Of a stretch of 64,000 nucleotides of DNA, positions 17,533 to 25,900 are shown piece by piece. The notes under the pieces are model-generated. The model saw nothing but the letters and a program-made list of their open reading frames with translations, did not search any database and was not told the origin of the DNA. How positions within the stretch are numbered: the first letter of the stretch is position 1; each line of letters opens with the position of its first letter. The position numbers and the translations under genes are program-made. The stretch comes from Pseudomonas sp. TH43 (GTDB lineage: Bacteria > Pseudomonadota > Gammaproteobacteria > Pseudomonadales > Pseudomonadaceae): NCBI RefSeq assembly GCF_016650635.1, contig NZ_JAEKFI010000004.1, positions 2,340,501 through 2,404,500 of the forward strand, read 5' to 3'.

Positions 17533-18546
17533 ATGCCAACGTTTTCTGAGCGTCATGTTGTGTTCTGGGTCAGTTGCATCATCATTTTCGGCGGTTTGCT
17601 GCTGGTGCTGCCGCTGCGCTTGCTGCCGAGCCTGCTGGCTGGCTTGCTGGTGTTCGAGCTGGTCAACATGCTCACCCCGCAACTGCAACGGCTGATCGAA
17701 GGTCGCCGCGCACGTTGGTTGGCGGTAGCGCTGCTGGGTACGCTGGTGGTGAGTGTGCTGGCGCTGATCTTTGCCGGAGCCATCAGTTTCCTCTTGCACG
17801 AAGCGGAAAATCCCGGCGCCTCACTCGATAAATTCATGGGCGTGGTTGATCGTGCGCGCGGACAATTGCCGCCATTCATCGACGCTTATCTACCGGCCAG
17901 TGCCGGTGAATTCCGCGTCGCGATTGGCGAATGGCTGAGCAAGCATCTCTCCGAGTTGCAACTGGTCGGCAAGGATGCGGCGCACATGTTCGTGACGCTG
18001 CTGATCGGCATGGTGCTCGGTGCAATCATCGCCCTGCAGCGCGTGCCGGACGTGACCAAGCGCAAACCGTTGGCGGCGGCGCTGTTCGACCGTTTGCACC
18101 TGCTGGTTCAAGCGTTCCGCAATATCGTTTTTGCGCAGATCAAGATCGCCCTGCTCAACACCTTCTTCACCGGGATCTTCCTTGCGGTGATCCTGCCGAT
18201 GTTCGGCGTGAAGCTGCCGTTGACCAAAACCCTGATCGTATTGACCTTCCTGCTCGGTTTGCTGCCAGTGATCGGCAACCTGATTTCCAACACGCTGATC
18301 ACCATCGTCGGCCTGTCGCTGTCGATCTGGGTGGCGGTGGCGGCGTTGGGGTATCTGATCGTTATCCACAAGCTCGAATACTTCCTCAATGCGCGCATTG
18401 TCGGCGGGCAGATCAGTGCCAAGTCGTGGGAGTTGCTGCTGGCGATGCTGGTGTTCGAGGCCGCGTTCGGCCTGCCGGGGGTGGTGGCGGGGCCGATTTA
18501 TTACGCGTACCTGAAGAGTGAGTTGAAGCTGGGCGGGATGGTGTAA
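17533..18546 (+). CDS. AI-2E-family transporter (PerM-like)
   Basis: A 337-residue inner-membrane protein of the AI-2E transporter/PerM superfamily with about seven to eight membrane helices. It has the family's long central cytoplasmic/amphipathic region (residues about 85-150) and a C-terminal pair of helices, with NTFFTGIFLAVILPMFG and LLPVIGNLISNT as family-like stretches. Members export small molecules or act as sodium-proton antiporters; function here is not readable. It appears monocistronic and ends at a family A repeat. Confidence 0.85.
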   Translation: MPTFSERHVVFWVSCIIIFGGLLLVLPLRLLPSLLAGLLVFELVNMLTPQLQRLIEGRRARWLAVALLGTLVVSVLALIFAGAISFLLHEAENPGASLDKFMGVVDRARGQLPPFIDAYLPASAGEFRVAIGEWLSKHLSELQLVGKDAAHMFVTLLIGMVLGAIIALQRVPDVTKRKPLAAALFDRLHLLVQAFRNIVFAQIKIALLNTFFTGIFLAVILPMFGVKLPLTKTLIVLTFLLGLLPVIGNLISNTLITIVGLSLSIWVAVAALGYLIVIHKLEYFLNARIVGGQISAKSWELLLAMLVFEAAFGLPGVVAGPIYYAYLKSELKLGGMV

Positions 18547-18576
18547 CAGAGGGGGCAGTATTGCCTGATCTAATGC

Positions 18577-18660
18577 TATCGCTGGCAAGCCAGCTCCCAC
18601 AGGTCATGCGCCGCTTCTGAAAGTGGCGTTAATCCTGTGGGAGCTGGCTTGCCAGCGATA
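18577..18660. repeat. inverted repeat, family A
   Basis: Perfect 27-bp arms beginning TATCGCTGGCAAGCCAGCTC and its complement, separated by 30 bases. It lies between the convergent AI-2E transporter and Hsp70-like genes, as expected of a shared transcript end. Confidence 0.88.
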
Positions 18661-18679
18661 GGGGCAACTCGATATCCGA

Positions 18680-19954
18680 TCAGTTCATGGCGCCGTAGCG
18701 TTTCATCGCTTCAATCGCCAAACCGCTGCCGATGCTGCCAAAGATATTCCCTTCAACATGCCGCGCATTCGGCAGCATCGCCGAGACGCTGTTACGCAGC
18801 GCCGGAATGCCGCTCGAACCGCCGGTGAAGAACACCGTATCGACCTGATCGACCGCCACACCGGCATCGTTCAACAGTTGCGTAACGCTGCCCCGCACCC
18901 GCTCCAGCAGCGCATCAATTGCCGATTCGAACAGCGCTCGGCTCAGTTCTACACTCAAGCCGGCCTCGATCCGATCCAGCGGCACGTGGCGGCTGTCGGT
19001 GTGGGTCAGCTGGATTTTGGTCTCTTCGACTTCCATCGCCAGCCAGTGGCCGGCACGCTGTTCGATCAACTTGAACAGGCGATCGATGCCGCCAGTGTCT
19101 TCGATGTCGTAACGCATGCTGCCCAGCGCCAGGCTGGATTTCTGCGAGTACACCGAGTTGATGGTGTGCCAGGTCGCCAGGTTCATGTGGTGGCTGGTCG
19201 GCATGTAGGCGCCGCTCTTCATGCGGCTGCCGTAGCCGAACAGCGGCATCAGGCCTTGCAGGCTCAGTTGCTTGTCGAAGTCGGTCCCGCCGATGTGCAC
19301 ACCGCCGGTGGCGAGGATGTCGTCGTGACGGTTGTCGTGCATGCGACGCTCGGGCGACAGGCGCACCAGCGAGAAGTCGGACGTACCACCGCCGATGTCG
19401 ACGATCAGCACCAGCTCTTCTTTCTCGATGGTCGACTCGTAGTCGAAGGCCGCCGCAATCGGTTCGTATTGGAACGAGACTTCCTTGAAACCGATCTTCT
19501 TCGCCACATCGACCAAGGTGTCTTCGGCTTCCTGGTCAGCCAGCGGATCGTCATCGACGAAGAACACCGGGCGACCGAGCACCACTTGCTCGAATTCCCG
19601 ACCGGCGGCGGTTTCGGCGCGGCTCTTCAACTGGCCGATGAACAGGCCGAGCAAGTCCTTGAACGGCATCGCCGTACCGAGAACGCTGGTGTCGTGCTTG
19701 ATCAGCTTGGAACCGAGCAGGCTTTTCAACGAGCGCATCAGGCGGCCTTCGTAGCCTTCCAGATACTCGTGCAGCGCCAGACGACCGTAAACCGGGCGGC
19801 GTTCCTCGATGTTGAAGAAGACCACCGACGGCAGGGTGATCTTGTCGTCTTCCAGCGCGATCATCGTTTCCATGCCGGGGCGCAGCCAGCCGACGGTGGA
19901 GTTGGACGTGCCGAAGTCGATGCCGCAGGCACGGGCTGGAGAGGCGTCTTTCAT
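18680..19954 (-). CDS. Hsp70-family chaperone-like protein (YegD type)
   Basis: A 424-residue Hsp70-superfamily ATPase with the nucleotide-binding fold but no normal substrate-binding domain. Phosphate loops are visible: GIDFGTSNST near the N-terminus, LVLIVDIGGGTSDFSLV in the middle and VFFTGGSSGIPALR near the end. Length and lack of the SBD fit the YegD subgroup rather than DnaK. It is divergent from cbpA/cbpM, a DnaJ-type co-chaperone pair, which hints at a shared folding role but does not prove it. Confidence 0.9.
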   Translation of the reverse strand: MKDASPARACGIDFGTSNSTVGWLRPGMETMIALEDDKITLPSVVFFNIEERRPVYGRLALHEYLEGYEGRLMRSLKSLLGSKLIKHDTSVLGTAMPFKDLLGLFIGQLKSRAETAAGREFEQVVLGRPVFFVDDDPLADQEAEDTLVDVAKKIGFKEVSFQYEPIAAAFDYESTIEKEELVLIVDIGGGTSDFSLVRLSPERRMHDNRHDDILATGGVHIGGTDFDKQLSLQGLMPLFGYGSRMKSGAYMPTSHHMNLATWHTINSVYSQKSSLALGSMRYDIEDTGGIDRLFKLIEQRAGHWLAMEVEETKIQLTHTDSRHVPLDRIEAGLSVELSRALFESAIDALLERVRGSVTQLLNDAGVAVDQVDTVFFTGGSSGIPALRNSVSAMLPNARHVEGNIFGSIGSGLAIEAMKRYGAMN

Positions 19955-20046
19955 GTCTTTCGGTTCCGGTCAAAAAACGGCCGCGCAGTGTATGTCAGTG
20001 CGCGCCAGAATCGAAGGCCGGTCATCTGCTATTTCGCGACTAAACT

Positions 20047-20072
20047 GGTTGAAAATCGCAGCTTCGCCCCAA
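20047..20072 (+). promoter_or_regulatory. candidate sigma-32 heat-shock promoter for cbpA
   Basis: TTGAAA at 20049-20054 and CCCCAA at 20067-20072 are separated by 12 bases. This resembles the heat-shock consensus CTTGAAA then CCCCAT. It lies about 170 bases before the cbpA start, in the 290-base divergent region 19955-20244 shared with the Hsp70-like gene. No other promoter was clear there. Confidence 0.45.
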
Positions 20073-20244
20073 ACTTGCTGGCATGGGCCGGCAGAACCAC
20101 CGGCGGTCACAAGAACCGTCGTCCACTGCCGATAAACTTCTGCTGCGCCACCCGGTCACAACCTTGAGATCGGTCAACCTGGCACGCGCGAATCGGCGCA
20201 TGCTGGCATCGGCGCGAAATCGATAACGGATGGTGATTCCTTCA

Positions 20245-21195
20245 ATGGACTTCAAAGACTATTACAAGATACTCGGCGTGGAGCCGACAGCAGACGATAA
20301 GGCGATCAAAGCGGCCTATCGCAAGCTGGCGCGCAAATACCACCCCGACGTCAGCAAGGAAAAAGACGCCGAGGAGAAATTCAAGGACGCGTCGGAAGCC
20401 TATGAAGCGCTGAAAAGCGCCGACAAACGCGCCGAATACGACGAGCTGCGTCGTTATGGCCAGCACGGTCAGCCGTTCCAGGGGCCTCCGGGCTGGCAGA
20501 GCCGTGGCGGCTTTGGTGGCGGTGGTCAGGACACCGGCGACTTCTCGGACTTCTTCAGTTCGATCTTTGGCAATCGCGGCCCCGGTTTCGGTGGCGGCGA
20601 GGGTCGGCAACAACGCAGTGCAGGGCGCCGAGGGCAAGACGTGGAAATGGAACTGCCGATCTTCCTCGAGGAAACGCTCTCGAACGAATCGAAGAAGGTC
20701 ACCTTCCAGGTGCCTCAATACAACGCCAACGGCCAGCACGTCAGCAACACCAGCAAGAGCCTGAACGTGAAGATCCCGGCGGGCGTGACGGATGGCGAGC
20801 GCATCCGCCTCAAAGGCCAGGGCGCACCGGGCGTGGGTGGCGGGGCAAATGGCGATCTGTACCTGACCATTCGGTTTGCGCCGCACCCGAAATTCGACGT
20901 CGAAGGCGACAACCTGATCATCACGCTGCCGCTGGCACCGTGGGAGCTGGCGCTGGGCACCGAAGTGGCCGTGCCGACGCTGACTGGCAAGATCAACCTC
21001 AAAGTGCCAGCCGGCAGTCAGAACGGCCAGCGCATGCGCGCCAAAGGGCACGGTCTGAAAAACAAGGCTGGCGAGCGTGGTTACCTGTTCGTGCAGCTCA
21101 AGGCCGTGATGCCGAAAGCGTCCGACGACGAGGTCAAGGCGCTGTGGCAGGAACTGGCAAAAAAAGCCGCCTTCAATCCGCGAGAGAACTTCTAA
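20245..21195 (+). CDS. cbpA: DnaJ-like co-chaperone CbpA
   Basis: A 316-residue Hsp40 that stimulates DnaK and, in E. coli, binds curved DNA. The J domain occupies residues 1-70 with DYYKILGVEPTADD and the catalytic HPD in KYHPDVSKE. A Gly/Phe-rich linker follows (residues about 75-120), then two beta-barrel client domains with GDLYLTIRF and PTLTGKINLKVPAG. The zinc fingers of DnaJ are absent, which defines CbpA. The ATG at 20245 starts MDFKDYYK; an upstream GTG (20230) is less likely. cbpM follows 23 bases later. Confidence 0.93.
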   Translation: MDFKDYYKILGVEPTADDKAIKAAYRKLARKYHPDVSKEKDAEEKFKDASEAYEALKSADKRAEYDELRRYGQHGQPFQGPPGWQSRGGFGGGGQDTGDFSDFFSSIFGNRGPGFGGGEGRQQRSAGRRGQDVEMELPIFLEETLSNESKKVTFQVPQYNANGQHVSNTSKSLNVKIPAGVTDGERIRLKGQGAPGVGGGANGDLYLTIRFAPHPKFDVEGDNLIITLPLAPWELALGTEVAVPTLTGKINLKVPAGSQNGQRMRAKGHGLKNKAGERGYLFVQLKAVMPKASDDEVKALWQELAKKAAFNPRENF

Positions 21196-21218
21196 ATTCG
21201 GCGACGGAGTAGCCCATC

Positions 21219-21524
21219 ATGAGCAGCCCCCTGATCGTTCAACTGGACTTGGCAGAATTCTGTGAGGCGGCCGATTTGTCGGACGTCTACGTGATCGAAA
21301 TCGTCGATCACGGCATCCTCGAACCTCAGGGCGCGCAACCCCGGGAATGGCGCTTCACCGACTACGAACTGGCCCTGGCCAAACGCGCCGCCAAGCTGCG
21401 GCGCGATCTGGAGCTGGAGTGGGAAGGTGTTGCGCTGGCGCTGGATCTGCTCGAAGAAGTTGGCCAGTTGCGAGCCGAAAACCGCATGCTCAGACAACGC
21501 CTGGCACGCCTGGTAATCGAATGA
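21219..21524 (+). CDS. cbpM: CbpA modulator CbpM
   Basis: A 101-residue helical protein that binds the J domain of CbpA and blocks both its co-chaperone and DNA-binding activity. The N-terminal LAEFCEAADLSDVYVIEIVD block and C-terminal EEVGQLRAENRMLRQRLARL coiled-coil helix fit the family. GGAG lies 9 bases before the ATG. It is the second gene of cbpA-cbpM and ends at a long inverted repeat. Confidence 0.9.
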   Translation: MSSPLIVQLDLAEFCEAADLSDVYVIEIVDHGILEPQGAQPREWRFTDYELALAKRAAKLRRDLELEWEGVALALDLLEEVGQLRAENRMLRQRLARLVIE

Positions 21525-21527
21525 GCC

Positions 21528-21617
21528 CCTGTAGGAGCTGCCGCAGGCTGCGATCTTTTGACCTTGTCTTTTAAAAACAAAATCAAAAGATCGCAGCCTT
21601 CGGCAGCTCCTACAAGG
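21528..21617. repeat. near-perfect inverted repeat, family B, overlapping a stop codon
   Basis: About 33-bp arms: CCTGTAGGAGCTGCCGCAGG onward on the left, AAAAGATCGCAGCCTTCGGC onward on the right, differing mainly at one CGC/CTT position. The repeat starts three bases after cbpM stops, and its right arm supplies the TAG stop and last codons of the convergent histidine kinase (21610-21617). It is the only repeat here that enters a coding sequence. Confidence 0.88.
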
Positions 21618-22737
21618 TTCGCGGCAATACCACGCTGAATCGTGTGCCGTCAGCCTCATTCGAGCTGACTTCAATCGTCCCGCCATGGGCGTTGACCACT
21701 TCTTTGACGATAAACAAGCCTAACCCCAGGCTGGTCGAAGGCTGTCCGAGTTCTTCATCGGCGCTGCGCACCAACGGATCGAAAATCGTCCCCAACGCCT
21801 CTTCGGCAATCGGTGTGCCGAAGTTGTGCACTGACAGGCACACCGCGTCCGCCTCATCCTGCAACGTCAGCGTCACCTGTTGAGTGGTCGAACCATGCTG
21901 CAGCGCGTTGCCGATCAGGTTCTGCAGCAATTGATCGATACGGCCCGCGTCCCATACGCCTCGCGTGTCACCGTGAATGTGCAGCACCGGCGAACAATTC
22001 GGGTTACCGGCGCAGGCCTCGGCAAGCGCGGCCCGTGCCGCCTCGGCCAGGTCCATCGGAGCGGGTTCGATCGGCAGGCTTTTGCCAAGGCGACTGCGTA
22101 CCAGCTCCAGTAAATCACTGACCATCGCCGCCATGTGCCGGGCGCCGCGTTTGATGTTGAGCGCGCAGTTCAACGCATCGCCTTCCAGCGTGGCTTTACG
22201 CATTAGCAGTTCGGTGGACATGCTCACCGCTTGCAACGGGGCGCGCAGATCGTGGCCGAGAATGGCCAGAAAGATGTCACGCGATCGATTGACCTGTTCG
22301 GCATAGGCCGCGGTCGATTCGGCCAGCGCTTCATCGATGGCTTCATTGAAACGGATCATGTCCTGAAAGTAATTCATGTCCGGTGATTCGAGGCTGTCGA
22401 CCCAGCGTCGGATCACACAGGCGCGCAAGTGACGAAATTCCGAAGTCATCTGCACCAGATCGAAGCCGACGGTATGGCGCAGTTCACCATGGCTGGCGCC
22501 GGCTTGGTCCAGACTCGGGGTCTGCTCTGGGCCTTCACCCTTGGCTTTGGCGGCCTGCTCGTCAGGCGTCTGCGGCTTTTTCATGTCGCGAGCGGCGGCC
22601 AGCAGAATGGCTTTGGCGTGATCACGCAAGGCCTCGGCGTCCATATGTTCGGCAGCGGGCGTGATGGTGGCGGCGAACTGCTCCCATTCCGCGATGATCG
22701 GGTCAACGTTGCAGACGATGAACTCGCAAAGACGCAT
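21610..22737 (-). CDS. sensor histidine kinase (soluble)
   Basis: A 375-residue histidine kinase without membrane segments. Residues 1-150 form a helical input region resembling RsbR-type N-termini, followed by HisKA with the phosphorylated His162 in LGHDLRAPL. The ATPase domain has Asn277 in NLIGNALQHG and the G box LGLGLFIVKEVV near 340. No response regulator gene is adjacent, so the partner is unknown. Its last codons and stop lie within a family B repeat, so the C-terminus may have been set by repeat insertion. Confidence 0.85.
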   Translation of the reverse strand: MRLCEFIVCNVDPIIAEWEQFAATITPAAEHMDAEALRDHAKAILLAAARDMKKPQTPDEQAAKAKGEGPEQTPSLDQAGASHGELRHTVGFDLVQMTSEFRHLRACVIRRWVDSLESPDMNYFQDMIRFNEAIDEALAESTAAYAEQVNRSRDIFLAILGHDLRAPLQAVSMSTELLMRKATLEGDALNCALNIKRGARHMAAMVSDLLELVRSRLGKSLPIEPAPMDLAEAARAALAEACAGNPNCSPVLHIHGDTRGVWDAGRIDQLLQNLIGNALQHGSTTQQVTLTLQDEADAVCLSVHNFGTPIAEEALGTIFDPLVRSADEELGQPSTSLGLGLFIVKEVVNAHGGTIEVSSNEADGTRFSVVLPRTL

Positions 22738-22984
22738 GAGCGGTTACCTGAGGGTGAATCGATGGACAGCGATTCGAATATTAGCCCCTCTGGCGAGAAA
22801 TACGCGACCGCTGATGCCCGGTTCCCGGGGGATTTTTTTGAGTGCGGTATATATGTATTTTCGGCTCTCTAATTACTGCGTGGTTATGGGTTTTTCAGCG
22901 TGTTCTTCAACAGGATTTTGGTTTTTTGTTTTTCTCAGTCATCCGTAATCTGAGCTCAAGTTATTGGATGACGAGATTGTGCAT
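22738..22984 (+). promoter_or_regulatory. AT-rich upstream region of the NEL-type giant gene
   Basis: This divergent gap is visibly richer in A and T than its surroundings, especially 22820-22980 (GGTATATATGTATTTTCGG, long T-runs near 22910-22935). It should hold the promoter of the giant gene and that of the histidine kinase. AT-rich promoters on acquired genes are typical MvaT targets; that is an inference. No HrpL-type box was recognised. Confidence 0.45.
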
Positions 22985-25900
22985 ATGGACGTTGTTACAA
23001 ATAAAGTGTCGATCAATGAAGGCCCGCACCATGGCGTGATAACCGGGCTTATTCCTGAGGCGATCAAACAAGCCCCACCCCATCGACTGGAAACGCTTGA
23101 AGCGAATCTGAATGTTGCGCAGGCATTTGCGGCAGAGGCGCCAGCGGCGCATCAGCGTTTGAAAGAACTTGTGCAAAAACACTGGCAACTGCAGGGCGAA
23201 GTCGATTCGACCTTGAGTACGCTCGAGCAGAATATTGAGGCGTTCGCTCGACCATTACTGATCGAGGCACTCAAAAGCCAGCTCAATGTCGATCTGGATG
23301 TCGACAAGGCGATGCTCAGGCTTTATGTCCCGGACAAGATCATTTTCGGCATCGACCGGGGCGCGACGCGCTCGCGGCATTCGTCGTTGCTGGCGGCGGC
23401 GTTGCATAACTTCGAACCGGCAGAGACCGAGGACGGCTACTTTCGCAGTGGTTCCGGTGTGTATGTTGCCGATGCCGACGGGACGCCGGTGCAGCACGGC
23501 ACCACGGTGGGTGAAATTGCCAGCGTCTGCCGCTCGCTGGACGTCGGCGCGCTCTATCAGCAACACCTCAAGGCGTTGTTGCTCCCCGGTGAACCGGCGA
23601 AGCAGGCGACGCTGAAGACGCAATCAATGGCGGTGGAACAGTCCGCGCTGAAAGTGGCTGCGGCTATCGCCGGGATCAACGCTGACCTGAGCATTCACGC
23701 TGAGGCCGTCATCAACGATGTGATCAGCGGGCAAAGCCCAGTCAGCTATCACGGTCGCCCATTGCAGGCGCATCGATTGCGGATATTGGGGCTGGAGTTG
23801 TCCGGCATTGTGCTGTTCAGTGCTGTGGCAGAAAAAAGCGAGATAGAAATATTTCTGTCAGGGCTCATACCCGAAGAATTGAAGTTTTTGTTTGACTGGT
23901 CACGGCGTACTCCCTGGCTTAACGACAATCTTTATGAGAAGTACAAGATCCTCACGGATGTCTTCGCCAATGGGCCGAGTGCTGTAACGGCTGAAATGGC
24001 GCGGCGTAATGACTTTTATGATCAAAGTATTCTGAACGGGCGGTTAATCGCCTACATCCCGGATGATCCACTTCATCCGCTGAAAGAATATCCATCGCTG
24101 ACGGCGTTCATGAAAGCCTTGGCGACGAAGTTGCTGGACACCTCCTATCAGCAGTTTTTCAGCCGGTTTGTGGCCCAAAGAGACAAGCCGACATTCTTCC
24201 AGCGGGCCAACGAGCGCCTCAAGGAAATCACCTGGCACCAGCGTGAACCACTGGACATGGGGCCTTGGTGGCGCGAGACGCCGGTTGAGAATCCTCACGT
24301 CGAACCGATCACGGTGCCGATCCCGGGTGATCTCTGGGATTACCTGTATCGGCGCAAGCGCGATAAGGCGCTCAGTGATGCGCGACTGATCGCCGTGCCG
24401 ACCGGCGATGAAGACGCCAAAAGCCGCTGGAATCGGCTGATCAGCTATCTGGATATTGGCTGGAACATCTTTAACTTCGCCGTGATGCTGGTGCCTGGGG
24501 TCGGTGAGGTGATGCTTGGCGTGATGGTCGCGCAATTGCTCGCGGAGTTTGCCGAAGGCATCGAAGACTGGAGTCACGGTGACAAAGAAGAGGCGTGCGC
24601 GCACATCAACAGCGTCATCCTCAACTTTGCGCAACTGGCGCTGATGAGCGCCGGCCATGTTCTGCCCAAAGGTGCCGCAGCGATCAAACCTTCGCCCTTT
24701 GTCGACAACCTCAAAGCGGTTTCGCTGGAGGATGGCCGTAGCAAAATGTGGAACCCGGATCTGACGCCGTACGAACACAAAGTCGTGCTGCCTGGTGGCA
24801 CCTCGGCTGATGACGCCGGCTTGTATCCGCATCAGGGTAAAAAGCTGCTGCACCTTGAGGGAAAACAGTACGTCCTGACGCAGAATCCGCTCAGCGACCA
24901 GTTCCGCATGCAACACCCGACTCGCGCCGACGCCTATGCACCAAAGGTCGAGCATAATCGGGCGGGCGCCTGGAAGAGCGAAACCGAGCAGCCACTCGAG
25001 TGGCAGAAGACCCAACTGTTGCGCCGCGTCAACGCGTTGGCCGCTACCTTCAGCGAGTCCACGCTGGAGCAGGTGCTGACAGTCAGCAACATCGATGAAG
25101 GTGTGCTGCGGCGTCTGCATGTCGAGCAAGATTTGCCGCCATCGTTACTGACCGACACCCTCCAGCGCTTCGAACTGCATGCCTCGGTCAGCCAGTTCGA
25201 CGAGCAGATCCGTAGCGGCAACATCAGCAATCATCTGGCCGGTTACCTGCCAGGGTTGATGACTGAGCTACCGCATTGGCCCGAGGAAAAAGCCATCACC
25301 TTGAAAGACCCGTTGCCGGCCCATCGAGACGCTGTCACCTACGGCAACGCGGACGCCACACCGGCCAACATACTGACGGTCACCCAGCGGGAGCTTCAGA
25401 CCGGACAGCTTGAAAGCAGGGTGCTGGGGTTTTTGAACGAGGCGCAAATCGGAGCACTGCTCGGCCATGGGATCTCCAGCGATCGCGCGGTACGTATTCA
25501 GGCGCTGCGCGAGGTCCTGGTGCAGCGTGCGACCAAACGCAGTTCGCAGGTGTTCGAATCGCAATACTCCAACGCGGATGTTTCCGCCGATAGCCGCGTG
25601 CGCAGGTTGAAAGGCGATAATCCCGGATTGCCGTGCAGTGTGATCGAGCAAGTGCTCAATGAGGCCGACCCGCAGGTTTTGGACAGGCTGGACAACAGCG
25701 GCAAGGTCGTCCTCGAACTACGTCAGCAACTGCGTGCGGCAGCCACCAGGGTTCGCCTGAGTCGTGCTTTCGAAGGCCTGTACCTTGAACATCTGGAGAC
25801 GTCTGACACCCACCGACTGGCGCTGGGCTCGATGGCGAACCTGCCTGGCTGGTCGCCTGACGTTCGCATCGAAATTCGCGACCTGTCCTTCACCGGTCAG

